From contig NZ_SRRT01000003.1 of assembly GCF_004784475.1 (NCBI RefSeq), forward strand, positions 310,001 to 374,000: a stretch of 64,000 nt of DNA. The letters are read 5' to 3'. Each line of letters opens with the position of its first letter. Positions within the stretch are counted from its first letter, which is position 1. The position numbers and the translations under genes were made by a program. Under the pieces are notes generated by a model. That model did not search any database, was not told where the DNA came from, and saw nothing but the letters and a program-made list of their open reading frames with translations. Below are positions 56,180 to 64,000 of this stretch, piece after piece. This DNA comes from Streptomyces bauhiniae. Its GTDB lineage: Bacteria > Actinomycetota > Actinomycetes > Streptomycetales > Streptomycetaceae.

Positions 56180-57817
56180 TCAGTGGTGGCCGTGGCCGCT
56201 CGTGATCTCCTTGTACTCGTCGACGGTGGGCTTGGGGATCTGGTTGTCCTTGCCGTAGTAGGCGTTGGACAGCTTGACCCGCAGCCGCTCGGTCGGCTTG
56301 ATCTTCCGCTCGACCCCGTTCTCGTCGACCGTGGGGCCGATCTCGGCGGGCTCGTACTGGTGGTGCGCCGTCAGGGTGTGGAGCTGCTCCTGGCTGAGCG
56401 GCTCGTGCACCTCGATGAACTCACCGTGCGGCAGGCGCTTGATGATGCCGGTCTCGCGGCCGTGCAGCACCTTGTCCTTGTCCCGGCGCTGGAGGCCGAG
56501 GCAGATCCGCTTGGTGACGATGAACGCGATCACCGGTCCGGCGAAGAAGAAGATCCGGACGAACCAGGTGACCTGGTTGATCGACAGGTGGAAGTGGGTG
56601 GCCCACAGGTCGTTGCCACCGCCGACCAGACCGATCATGTACACCGTGACCCAGGCGACGCCGAACGCGGTACGCGTCGGGGCGTTGCGCGGGCGGTCCA
56701 GGATGTGGTGCTCGCTCTTGTCGCCGGTGACCCAGGACTCGATGAACGGGTAGACGGCGATGGCCATCAGCACGACACCGAACAGGACCAGCGGGATGAA
56801 CACGCCCAGGACCAGCGTGTGGCCCCAGAAGTTGATCTCCCAGCCCGGCATGTAGCGGACCAGACCCTCGGCGAAGCCCATGTACCAGTCGGGCTGGGCG
56901 CCGGTGGAGACCTGGTCGGGCCGGTACGGGCCCATCGCCCAGATCGGGTTGATCTGCGTGATGGCCGCGATGACCGCGATGACACCGAAGACCAGGAAGA
57001 AGAAGCCTCCGGCCTTGGCCATGTACACCGGCAGCAGCGGCATGCCGACGACGTTGGTCTCCTTCTTCCCCGGACCCGCGAACTGCGTGTGCTTGTGGTA
57101 GAAGACCAGGATCAGGTGCGCCACCATCAGGCCGAGCATGATGCCCGGCAGCAGCAGGATGTGGATCGAGTAGAACCGGGCCACGAAGTCGTGGCCGGGG
57201 AACTCGCCGCCGAAGAGGAAGAACGAGATGTACGTGCCGACGATCGGCATGGACAGGATCGCGCCCTCGGTGAAGCGCACACCGGTGCCGGAGAGCAGGT
57301 CGTCCGGGAGCGAGTAACCGGTGAAACCGGTGAACATGCCGAGGACGAACAGCAGGAAGCCGAACAGCCAGTTGACCTCACGCGGCTTGCGGAACGCGCC
57401 GGTGAAGAACACGCGCATCATGTGCACGAACATGCCGGCGAGGAAGATCAGCGCGGCCCAGTGGTGGATCTGCCGGATGAGCAGACCACCGCGCACATCG
57501 AAGGAGATGTGCAGGGTCGAGTTGAACGCCTCCGACATGAGCTGTCCCTGGAGCGGGACGTAACTGCCGTGGTACTCCACCTCGTTCATCGACGGGTGGA
57601 AGAACAGCGTCAGGTACACACCGGTCAGGATGATGATGAGGAAGCTGTACATGCAGACTTCGCCCAGCATGAACGACCAGTGGTCCGGGAAGACCTTGCG
57701 CATGTTGGCCTTGGCCAGGGAGAAGATCCCCAGCCGGCCGTCCGCCCAGTCGGCGACGCGCTCGCCGGCCGGCGCCTTCCCGCGCGAGCGGGGGGCTTCG
57801 TTCGCTTCAGTACTCAT
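56180..57817 (-). CDS. qcrB: QcrB, cytochrome b of the bcc complex
   Basis: Di-heme membrane core of the cytochrome bcc complex, oxidising menaquinol. 545 residues. Eight or nine helices; heme-ligand histidines are in HISFDVRGGLLIRQIHHWAALIFLAGMFVHMMRVFFTGAFRKPRE and HDFVARFYSIHILLLPG. The quinol-site motif is DWYMGFAEGL (PDWY). A C-terminal extension of about 120 residues, His-rich at its end (GHGHH), is typical of actinobacterial QcrB. ATGA overlap with qcrA. Confidence 0.97.
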   Translation of the reverse strand: MSTEANEAPRSRGKAPAGERVADWADGRLGIFSLAKANMRKVFPDHWSFMLGEVCMYSFLIIILTGVYLTLFFHPSMNEVEYHGSYVPLQGQLMSEAFNSTLHISFDVRGGLLIRQIHHWAALIFLAGMFVHMMRVFFTGAFRKPREVNWLFGFLLFVLGMFTGFTGYSLPDDLLSGTGVRFTEGAILSMPIVGTYISFFLFGGEFPGHDFVARFYSIHILLLPGIMLGLMVAHLILVFYHKHTQFAGPGKKETNVVGMPLLPVYMAKAGGFFFLVFGVIAVIAAITQINPIWAMGPYRPDQVSTGAQPDWYMGFAEGLVRYMPGWEINFWGHTLVLGVFIPLVLFGVVLMAIAVYPFIESWVTGDKSEHHILDRPRNAPTRTAFGVAWVTVYMIGLVGGGNDLWATHFHLSINQVTWFVRIFFFAGPVIAFIVTKRICLGLQRRDKDKVLHGRETGIIKRLPHGEFIEVHEPLSQEQLHTLTAHHQYEPAEIGPTVDENGVERKIKPTERLRVKLSNAYYGKDNQIPKPTVDEYKEITSGHGHH

Positions 57818-58872
57818 CCGCGCTCCCAGAATGCAGGACCGACGGGCTCCGCGAAGTCGCCGAGCGCCTCGAGGTAGCCCTCGTCGTTCACACCGATGCG
57901 GAGCTGCGGCAGGGCGTGACCGGCGGGGCCGAAGATCACTCGGGCACCGTCGGAGAGGTCGAAGGTGGACTGGTGGCACGGGCAGAGCACGTGGTGCGTC
58001 TGCTGCTCGTACAGGGAGATCGGGCAGCCCACGTGGGTGCAGATCTTCGAGAACGCGACGATGCCCTCGTGGGACCAGGCCAGTTCCTGCTTGTCCTTGA
58101 TGTCGTTCGGCAGGAGCCGGACGATCATCAGGGCGGCCTTGGCGATCTGGTCCTGGAAGTCCTCGTCCGTCTCCTCCAGGCCCTCGGGCTTGGCGAAGGT
58201 CAGCGAGCCGACGGCCACGTCCTCGGGACGCAGCGGCTCGTTGGTGTTGACGTTGACGAGGAGCTTGCCCTTCGCCCACAGCGTGTGGCGGAGCGAGTTG
58301 TGCGGCAGCGGACCGAGGTCGCGCAGCAGCATCACACCGGAGAGCGGCACCAGGGCCAGCGCGCCGAACATCGTGTTGCGGATCAGCTTGCGACGGCCGA
58401 TGCCGGACTCGGCGGCTCCCTGGCGGAAGTCGTCGAAGACCTGGGCGCGGACCGTGGGCTCCGCCGCGATCGGGTGGCGCTCGGCCACCATCTCGACGTC
58501 GGACATCAGGGTGCGCGCCCAGTGGACGGCGCCCGCGCCGATGCAGAACAGCGCCACCCCGAGGGTCAGGCCCAGCGCGAAGTTGAGCGCGCTGATGTGA
58601 CCGATCGGGAAGACGAAGATCGACTTGTCGTGCGGGATCGTCACGTACGACGCGATGAAGCCGAGGGTGGCCAGCATCGAGATCGTGAACAGCAGGGCCA
58701 CCGCGCGCTCGGACCGCTTGGCGGCCCGCTCGTCGATGTCCTGCGCACGGTGCTCGTGCGGCGGCATGCCCGGATCGGCGAACGGGGTCTCTTCGTCCGC
58801 GACGCTCACCGAGCCGTGCGGGTGGTCCTGCGCGGCGGGCAGGTTCTCTTCTGGAATGTCTTGGCTACTCAT
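57814..58872 (-). CDS. qcrA: QcrA, Rieske iron-sulfur protein
   Basis: 352 residues. Rieske [2Fe-2S] ligands are in CTHVGC and CPCHQS near residues 290-310. Unlike mitochondrial Rieske proteins it has three transmembrane helices in the first 190 residues, as in other actinobacteria. ATGA overlaps on both sides (qcrC, qcrB). Confidence 0.97.
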   Translation of the reverse strand: MSSQDIPEENLPAAQDHPHGSVSVADEETPFADPGMPPHEHRAQDIDERAAKRSERAVALLFTISMLATLGFIASYVTIPHDKSIFVFPIGHISALNFALGLTLGVALFCIGAGAVHWARTLMSDVEMVAERHPIAAEPTVRAQVFDDFRQGAAESGIGRRKLIRNTMFGALALVPLSGVMLLRDLGPLPHNSLRHTLWAKGKLLVNVNTNEPLRPEDVAVGSLTFAKPEGLEETDEDFQDQIAKAALMIVRLLPNDIKDKQELAWSHEGIVAFSKICTHVGCPISLYEQQTHHVLCPCHQSTFDLSDGARVIFGPAGHALPQLRIGVNDEGYLEALGDFAEPVGPAFWERG

Positions 58873-59681
58873 GACTTCTTGGCCTTTGCGGTCCGAGCGG
58901 CGACCCAGACGGCGACCGCGATCAGCGCGCCGAGGCCGAAGATCCAGGCGAACAGGCCCTCACTGACCGGGCCGAGTCCGCCCAGCTCAAGGCCGCCGGG
59001 GTTCTCGGTCTCGCTGCTGTTGACCGCGTTCAGGTACGCGATGATGTCCTTCTTGTTCTTCTCCGTCATGGTGGTGTCGGGGAAGGACGGCATGTTCTGC
59101 GGGCCGGTCTGCATGGCCTCGTAGATGTGCTTGGGCGCGACGTCCTCGAGGCTCGGCGCGTACTTGCCCTTGGTCAGGGCACCACCCTTGCCGGTGAAGT
59201 TGTGGCACTGCGCGCAGTTGGTGCGGAACAGCTCGCCACCCCGGGCGATGTCCGCACCTTCCTTGGAGTACTGCTCCTTGGTCGGCACGTTCGGGCCGGC
59301 GCCCAGCGACGCGACGTACGCGGCGAGCTGGTCGATCTGGGCCTGGGTGTAGATCGGCTTCTTGGCCGGGATCTGGGCCATCTGCGAGCTGGAGGCGGGC
59401 ATCCGGCCGGTGCCGACCTGGAAGTCGACCGCGGCGGCGCCGACGCCGACCAGGCTCGGGCCGTCGGAGGTTCCCTGGCCACCGGTGCCGTGGCAGCTTG
59501 CGCAGCCCACCGAGTAGAGCTTCTGGCCCTCCTTGATGGTCAGGGACTGGGAGGTTTCATCGGCCTGCGCCTTGCCCGCGGGCGCGAACGCGGCGTACAG
59601 CCCCCCAGTGGCCGCCAGCGCGAGGAGTAGGACGACGACCGCCGCCAGCGGATGGCGTCGTCGTGCGGAGAGCTTTTTCAC
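58869..59681 (-). CDS. qcrC: QcrC, di-heme cytochrome c
   Basis: 270 residues. N-terminal signal-anchor helix, two CxxCH hemes (Cys60-Cys63-His64 and Cys156-Cys159-His160) and a C-terminal helix (LFAWIFGLGALIAVAVWVA). In actinobacteria it replaces soluble cytochrome c and passes electrons straight to the aa3 oxidase in a bcc-aa3 supercomplex. GTG start. Confidence 0.97.
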   Translation of the reverse strand: MKKLSARRRHPLAAVVVLLLALAATGGLYAAFAPAGKAQADETSQSLTIKEGQKLYSVGCASCHGTGGQGTSDGPSLVGVGAAAVDFQVGTGRMPASSSQMAQIPAKKPIYTQAQIDQLAAYVASLGAGPNVPTKEQYSKEGADIARGGELFRTNCAQCHNFTGKGGALTKGKYAPSLEDVAPKHIYEAMQTGPQNMPSFPDTTMTEKNKKDIIAYLNAVNSSETENPGGLELGGLGPVSEGLFAWIFGLGALIAVAVWVAARTAKAKKS

Positions 59682-59741
59682 GGATTACCCCGGTGTCAGG
59701 ATCTTCTGCGTCGGTGCTTCTGGATGTGCGGGTGGTGCCCG

Positions 59742-60362
59742 CTACTTGATCAAGTAGATCGTGGCGAAGAGGCCGATCCAGACCACATCGACGAAGTGCC
59801 AGTAGTAGGACACGACGATGGCGGCGGTCGCCTGCTCGTGAGTGAACCTCTTGGCCGCGTAGGTGCGGCCGAGGACCAGCAGGAAGGCGATGAGTCCGCC
59901 CGTCACGTGCAGGCCGTGGAAGCCGGTGGTCAGGTAGAACACGGAGCCGTAGACGTCGGAGGACAGCGAGATGCCGTCCTTCTTCACCAGTTCCGTGTAC
60001 TCGAAGATCTGTCCGCCGATGAAGATCGCACCCATCACGAAGGTGACGATGAACCATCCGCGGAGCTTCTTCACGTCCCCGCGCTCGGCGGCGAACACGC
60101 CGAGCTGGCAGGTCAGGGAGGAGAGCACCAGGATCGTGGTGTTCGTCGCGGAGAAGGGCACATTCAGCGCGTGCGCCATCTCCTTCCAGTGATCCAGTCC
60201 GGTCACCGATCGAGCGGTGAAGTACATCGCGAAGAGGGCCGCGAAGAACATCAGCTCGGAACTCAGCCAAATGATGGTTCCGACGCTGGTGAGGTTCGGC
60301 CGGTTGACCGACGGGTGCGCGTGCCCGGTATCTACTGTCGTTGCTGTCGCCACGACCGACAT
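59742..60362 (-). CDS. ctaE: CtaE, cytochrome c oxidase subunit III
   Basis: 206 residues, five transmembrane helices. [18 protein letters not shown] at the C-terminus and [19 protein letters not shown] near the N-terminus are subunit III signatures. No ribosome site before the ATG, which lies inside a 21-bp palindrome (60353-60373). First of the ctaE-qcrCAB series. Confidence 0.95.
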   Translation of the reverse strand: MSVVATATTVDTGHAHPSVNRPNLTSVGTIIWLSSELMFFAALFAMYFTARSVTGLDHWKEMAHALNVPFSATNTTILVLSSLTCQLGVFAAERGDVKKLRGWFIVTFVMGAIFIGGQIFEYTELVKKDGISLSSDVYGSVFYLTTGFHGLHVTGGLIAFLLVLGRTYAAKRFTHEQATAAIVVSYYWHFVDVVWIGLFATIYLIK

Positions 60363-60373
60363 TATGTCGGTCG
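60353..60373. promoter_or_regulatory. 21-bp palindrome across the ctaE start codon
   Basis: CGACCGACAT and ATGTCGGTCG flank a single T. The minus-strand ATG of ctaE is at 60362-60360, in the left arm, so half of the palindrome is coding. It may be an operator at the transcription start of a nearly leaderless mRNA, or an RNA hairpin hiding the start codon. No known regulator recognised. Confidence 0.6.
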
Positions 60374-60432
60374 CTTATCTCGCCCTCACTCCGGGGGTGC
60401 CGTTCGGAGTGTCTCCGCCTGTCGTACCGGTG

Positions 60433-60459
60433 TTGACGTGCTGTCCCAGGGAGTAGCAT
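60433..60459 (+). promoter_or_regulatory. Probable promoter of the receiver-like gene
   Basis: TTGACG and TAGCAT with a 15-base spacer (short); transcription would start near 60466, leaving a 42-base leader with GGAGG before the ATG. Confidence 0.45.
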
Positions 60460-60507
60460 CCGGCCCACAACGGCCTGTCCGTAAGACGCCGACGTCTCGG
60501 AGGAAGC

Positions 60508-60909
60508 ATGCAGCCGACCGCCACTGTGCTGGTGTACAGCGACGACTCCAACACCCGTGAACAGGTACGGCTCGCCGCCGGACGCCGGCCGGCTCCGGAC
60601 GTGCCGCTGGTGGAGTTCGTCGAGTGCGCCACCCCCGAGGCCGTGGTGCGCGAGGTGGACCGGGGCGGCATCGACGTCTGCGTGCTGGACGGCGAGGCGG
60701 TGCCCATGGGCGGCATGGGGGTCTGCCGCCAGCTCAAGGACGAAGTCTTCGGCGCTCCCCCGGTGTTGCTGCTGATGGGCCGTCCGCAGGACGCCTGGCT
60801 GGCGACCTGGAGCCGGGCCGACGCGGCGGTGACGCTGCCGGTCGACCCGATGGAGTTCGCGGAGGCGCTGGCCTCCCTGCTGCGCCGCAAGCGCCTCCAG
60901 AACGCCTAG
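60508..60909 (+). CDS. Degenerate receiver-domain protein
   Basis: 133 residues with the receiver fold: acidic pair Asp12-Asp13 (VYSDDSN) and Asp61 at the phospho-acceptor position (VCVLDGEAVPMGGMG). The usual Thr/Ser of strand 4 is replaced (LLLMGRP) and the Lys of strand 5 by Leu (AVTLPVDPMEF), so normal phosphorylation signalling is doubtful. No output domain. AGGAGG lies before the ATG. It sits between the two cytochrome oxidase blocks. Confidence 0.85.
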   Translation: MQPTATVLVYSDDSNTREQVRLAAGRRPAPDVPLVEFVECATPEAVVREVDRGGIDVCVLDGEAVPMGGMGVCRQLKDEVFGAPPVLLLMGRPQDAWLATWSRADAAVTLPVDPMEFAEALASLLRRKRLQNA

Positions 60910-60962
60910 AACGGCCCGCTGAAGGGGCGCGGGGGCCCGTCCGGCTCCCGCACCCCGGAGCG

Positions 60963-62225
60963 TCATGCGGCGGCGGGGCGCAGGCGTACGGAGTCCCTGG
61001 GCGCGGAGCCGTTCTGGGCGGCCCCGGTGAGGGCGCTGCCGGTGCCCCACTTCTTCCAGTCCAGGTTCCAGTCGCCGAACCCGTTGCCGAAGTCCTCCAT
61101 GGCATGGCCGTTGGAGTTGACGACCTTCACGATGTCGCCGGCCCGGACGTGGTCGAAGAACCACTCGGCGTTCCCGGTGCTCATGCCGGTGCAGCCGTGG
61201 CTGACGTTGGCGTAGCCCTGCGAGCCGACCGACCAGGGCGCGGCGTGTACGTACTCACCCGACCAGGTGACGCGGGTGGCGTAGTACACCGGCAGGTCGT
61301 ACGAGTCGGAGCTGCCCTCGGCGATGCCGACGGTGGTTCCGCGCATCCGTACGAAGTACTGCTTCTCCAGGACCACCTTGACGCCGTTGCGGGTCTCGAA
61401 GCCGGGCTTGCCGGTGGTGACCGGGATGGTGTTGATCACCTCACCGTTCTTGTAGAACGTGAGCTGGTGGGTGGCGGCGTCGGTGATGGCCTCCACCTTG
61501 TCGCCGATGGTGATCTTCAGATCTTTGCTCTTGCCACCGCGCAGCCGGTCGGTGATCTTGATCCCGTCGAGGTTGCTGTGCACCTGGACGGTGGCGTGGG
61601 CGGGCCAGTACTCCTTGGGCCGGTAGTGGAGTTCCTTGTCGCTGACCCAGTACCAGGAACCCTGCACGGCGGGGACGGAGTCCACCCGCAGCCCGCTCTC
61701 CACCACGGCCCGCTGGGCCTTGTCCTTGACGGGCTGGTCGAGGTTGGCGACGACGGGCTGTCCGACGCCGTACTCCCCCGCCTCGGGCCCGAAGGTGACA
61801 CCCAGGCTCTTCTTGCTCACCGTCTTGGTGGTGTCGAAGTTGAGGACCTTGCGGCCGGGGGCGCCGTCCTCGTCCTCGGTGCTCACGCGGACCGTGTAAT
61901 GGGCGTTGGCGGCCAGCGGGGAGGTGCTGTGCCAGCGCCCGCCGTCGGCGGCGAGTTCGCCCGCCACATAGCGGCCTGTGGCGTCCATGGCGGTGACGTC
62001 GGTGATCCGGCCCTCGCCGCTCTTCAGCGTGACCTCGAGGGGCTTGTCCGGATCGGCCTGCTTCGCCTTGTCGGTGGGCGCGTTGAAGACGATCTGGTCG
62101 GCCGCGTCGTACGGCTTGGACGACAGGGCATTGCCGTCCGAGCCGCAGCCGGTGACGCCCGCGCCGAGGGCGGCCACCAGCATGGCGGAGCTGACCACGG
62201 TGCGGGTCCGCGCAGTGTGATTCAT
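60963..62225 (-). CDS. L,D-transpeptidase (YkuD), lipoprotein
   Basis: 420 residues. Lipobox LGAGVTGC with Cys27. Two Ig-like domains of about 100 residues each precede a YkuD domain (ITDAATHQLTFYKNGEVINTIPVTTGKPGFETRNG) with catalytic Cys in NVSHGCTGMSTGNAEWFFDHV. Makes 3-3 crosslinks in peptidoglycan by family (Ldt type); the Ig-domain layout matches mycobacterial LdtMt2-like proteins. ATG without a ribosome site. It interrupts the cytochrome oxidase genes. Confidence 0.94.
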   Translation of the reverse strand: MNHTARTRTVVSSAMLVAALGAGVTGCGSDGNALSSKPYDAADQIVFNAPTDKAKQADPDKPLEVTLKSGEGRITDVTAMDATGRYVAGELAADGGRWHSTSPLAANAHYTVRVSTEDEDGAPGRKVLNFDTTKTVSKKSLGVTFGPEAGEYGVGQPVVANLDQPVKDKAQRAVVESGLRVDSVPAVQGSWYWVSDKELHYRPKEYWPAHATVQVHSNLDGIKITDRLRGGKSKDLKITIGDKVEAITDAATHQLTFYKNGEVINTIPVTTGKPGFETRNGVKVVLEKQYFVRMRGTTVGIAEGSSDSYDLPVYYATRVTWSGEYVHAAPWSVGSQGYANVSHGCTGMSTGNAEWFFDHVRAGDIVKVVNSNGHAMEDFGNGFGDWNLDWKKWGTGSALTGAAQNGSAPRDSVRLRPAAA

Positions 62226-62302
62226 ATGATCACGCTATGAGATGAAGACCTCACTGGCTCGGCACGTAACCCGTACGAGGGACGGACACTGCGGCAAAGG
62301 AA

Positions 62303-62338
62303 GGAGCCCGGACCCTCCTGATGGAGTGTCCGGGCTCC
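62303..62338 (-). terminator. Terminator of ctaDF
   Basis: GGAGCCCGGAC and its complement around a 14-base loop, about 30 bases beyond the ctaF stop on the minus strand. Confidence 0.85.
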
Positions 62339-62369
62339 CGCCATGTCCTGCGCTGTGCCGCTGGGGGTG

Positions 62370-62768
62370 TTACTGGGTGCGGTTCTCACCGCGGTAGTAC
62401 TCGAACACCCAGCCGAAGAGGCCCACGGCGATCAGGGGCGCCGAGAAGTACAGCAGCCACCAGCCGACCGCGATGCCGAGGAAGGCCAGCGCGCCGCCGA
62501 CCGCCAGGGACAGCGGCTGCCAGCTATGCGGGCTGAAGAAGCCCAGCTCGCCCGCGCCGTCCGCGACGTCGGCCTCCTTGTCGTCCTGCGCGCCCGCGTC
62601 GACCCGCCGGGCGGTGAAGCCCAGGTAGAAGCCGATCATGATGCACAGGCCGAAGGCCAGGAAGAGCGCCGTGGTGCCGGCCGGCTCCTTCGACCACACG
62701 CCGTACACGACGGCCATGACCAGGACGAAGATGCTCAGCCAGAAGAACATCCGACCTTGGATCTTCAC
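62370..62768 (-). CDS. ctaF: CtaF, cytochrome c oxidase subunit IV
   Basis: 132 residues, four transmembrane helices ([75 protein letters not shown]). Actinobacterial-type small subunit of the aa3 oxidase. GTGA overlap with ctaD, so co-translated. Confidence 0.94.
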   Translation of the reverse strand: MKIQGRMFFWLSIFVLVMAVVYGVWSKEPAGTTALFLAFGLCIMIGFYLGFTARRVDAGAQDDKEADVADGAGELGFFSPHSWQPLSLAVGGALAFLGIAVGWWLLYFSAPLIAVGLFGWVFEYYRGENRTQ

Positions 62769-64000
62769 TTGCCGGCCTCCTTGCTGCCCGCGATGGCGGC
62801 GCCGTGACCGGCGTGCTCAAGCTGCTCCAGCGCGGCGATCTCGGGGTGGTGCAGGTCGAACGCCGGGGATTCGCTGCGAATCCGCGGCAGGGTGAGGAAG
62901 TTGTGCCGCGGCGGCGGGCAGGAGGTCGCCCACTCCAGCGAACGGCCGTAGCCCCACGGGTCGTCCACCTCGACCGGCTTGCCGTACTTGGCGGTCTTCC
63001 ACACGTTGTAGAGGAACGGCAGGATCGACAGGCCGAGCACGAACGAGGCGATCGTCGAGACCGTGTTCAGCGCGGTGAAGCCGTCGGCCGCCAGGTAGTC
63101 GGCGTACCGGCGCGGCATCCCCTCGGCGCCCAGCCAGTGCTGGACCAGGAAGGTGCCGTGGAAGCCGATGAACAGCGTCCAGAAGGTGATCTTGCCGAGC
63201 CGCTCGTCCAGCATCTTGCCGGTGAACTTCGGCCACCAGAAGTGGAAACCGGCGAACATCGCGAAGACGACGGTGCCGAACACCACGTAGTGGAAGTGCG
63301 CCACCACGAAGTACGAGTCCGAGACGTGGAAGTCCATCGGCGGCGAGGCCAGGATAACACCGGTCAGACCACCGAAGACGAAGGTGATCAGGAAGCCGGT
63401 CGTCCAGAGCATCGGTGTCTCGAAGGACAGCGAGCCCTTCCACATCGTGCCGATCCAGTTGAAGAACTTCACACCGGTCGGGACCGCGATCAGGAACGTC
63501 ATGAAGGAGAAGAACGGCAGCAACACACCGCCGGTGACGTACATGTGGTGCGCCCACACGGTCACGGACAGACCGGCGATGCCGATCGTGGCCGCGATGA
63601 GGCCCATGTAACCGAACATCGGCTTGCGCGAGAACACCGGGATGATCTCGGAGATGATGCCGAAGAACGGCAGCGCGATGATGTACACCTCTGGATGGCC
63701 GAAGAACCAGAAGAGGTGTTGCCATAGCAGGGCCCCGCCATTGGCGGCGTCGAAGATATGGGCACCGAACTTGCGGTCCGCCTCCAGGGCGAACAGCGCG
63801 GCGGCCAGCACCGGGAAGGCCAGCAGGACCAGCACACCGGTCAGCAGCACGTTCCACACGAAGATCGGCATGCGGAACATCGTCATGCCGGGAGCGCGCA
63901 TGCAGATGATGGTGGTGATGAAGTTGACCGAGCCGAGGATCGTGCCGAAGCCGGAGAAGGCCAGACCCATGATCCACATGTCGGCGCCGACACCCGGCGA
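62765..64000 (-). CDS. ctaD: CtaD, cytochrome c oxidase subunit I (partial)
   Basis: The last 411 residues of the heme-copper catalytic subunit; the 5' end is outside the window. CuB ligands are in HPEVYI and HHMY, the binuclear-centre heme a3 and low-spin heme ligands in [11 protein letters not shown], and the K-channel region in [11 protein letters not shown] and [10 protein letters not shown]-terminal tail cytoplasmic, acidic and unusual only in its length. Confidence 0.97.
   Translation of the reverse strand, partial: SPGVGADMWIMGLAFSGFGTILGSVNFITTIICMRAPGMTMFRMPIFVWNVLLTGVLVLLAFPVLAAALFALEADRKFGAHIFDAANGGALLWQHLFWFFGHPEVYIIALPFFGIISEIIPVFSRKPMFGYMGLIAATIGIAGLSVTVWAHHMYVTGGVLLPFFSFMTFLIAVPTGVKFFNWIGTMWKGSLSFETPMLWTTGFLITFVFGGLTGVILASPPMDFHVSDSYFVVAHFHYVVFGTVVFAMFAGFHFWWPKFTGKMLDERLGKITFWTLFIGFHGTFLVQHWLGAEGMPRRYADYLAADGFTALNTVSTIASFVLGLSILPFLYNVWKTAKYGKPVEVDDPWGYGRSLEWATSCPPPRHNFLTLPRIRSESPAFDLHHPEIAALEQLEHAGHGAAIAGSKEAGK

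Overview
This window is a piece of a Streptomyces chromosome core. GC content is very high throughout. GTG and TTG starts are common, genes are tightly packed and often overlap as ATGA or GTGA, and almost every third codon position is G or C. The gene order (end of the division and cell wall cluster, thi genes, fused trpEG, glucokinase, then the qcr/cta respiratory genes) is one I recognise from streptomycetes. I see no insertion sequence, prophage, CRISPR array, tRNA or rRNA. The organism assignment is inference from gene content and synteny; no species can be named.

Region by region. 1-3,000: the upstream end of the dcw cluster, read leftwards (rsmH, ftsL, and ftsI cut by the window edge just before its catalytic serine). 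3,000-10,300: beta-carbonic anhydrase, a MoxR/DUF58/transglutaminase operon closed by a very strong terminator, a DUF3040 membrane protein and a methyltransferase. 10,300-14,600: a HEPN-domain protein divergent from an exporter operon (unusual ABC ATPase, YhgE/Pip membrane protein, TetR regulator) with a near-perfect 30-bp operator in the promoter. 14,900-20,800: a CrtI-like oxidoreductase, a membrane protein with a Tyr/Gln/Gly-rich tail, metF, thiE, an Rv2175c-type DNA-binding protein and a flavoprotein reductase. 21,200-26,600: a TPP riboswitch driving thiO-thiS-thiG, then a PASTA Ser/Thr kinase and endonuclease IV.

26,500-32,900: a sulfite-oxidase-like enzyme, bacterioferritin and its ferredoxin (the latter behind an iron box), class II DAHP synthase, and a fused anthranilate synthase behind a Trp-Trp-Trp leader peptide and attenuator. 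Then phosphofructokinase with a CRP-like site over its promoter. 32,900-42,100: a NarL-type two-component pair, acyltransferase, esterase, an acidic membrane protein, an EEP-fold enzyme, glucokinase, a DUF5304/ArsA-like/SRPBCC trio and a phosphoesterase. 42,300-46,700: acyl-CoA synthetase and two glycosyltransferases, probably serving envelope glycolipids. 46,700-54,600: a lipoprotein metallopeptidase candidate, two tandem NlpC/P60 wall hydrolases, a NYN-domain protein, rhomboid protease coupled to a stand-alone AsnC ligand domain, and a cysteine-desulfurase-like enzyme behind a SAM-IV-type riboswitch. 54,900-64,000: trpD, then the cytochrome bcc-aa3 genes (ctaE-qcrCAB, ctaF, ctaD cut by the right edge) with an L,D-transpeptidase and a degenerate receiver protein between the two oxidase blocks.

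The strongest non-coding signals are two riboswitches, the trp attenuator, the iron box, the TetR operator and the CRP-like site. The least explained items are the HEPN protein with an RNase-like motif beside an exporter whose ATPase lacks normal catalytic residues, the 21-bp palindrome lying over the ctaE start codon, and the six-codon ORF under the SAM riboswitch.
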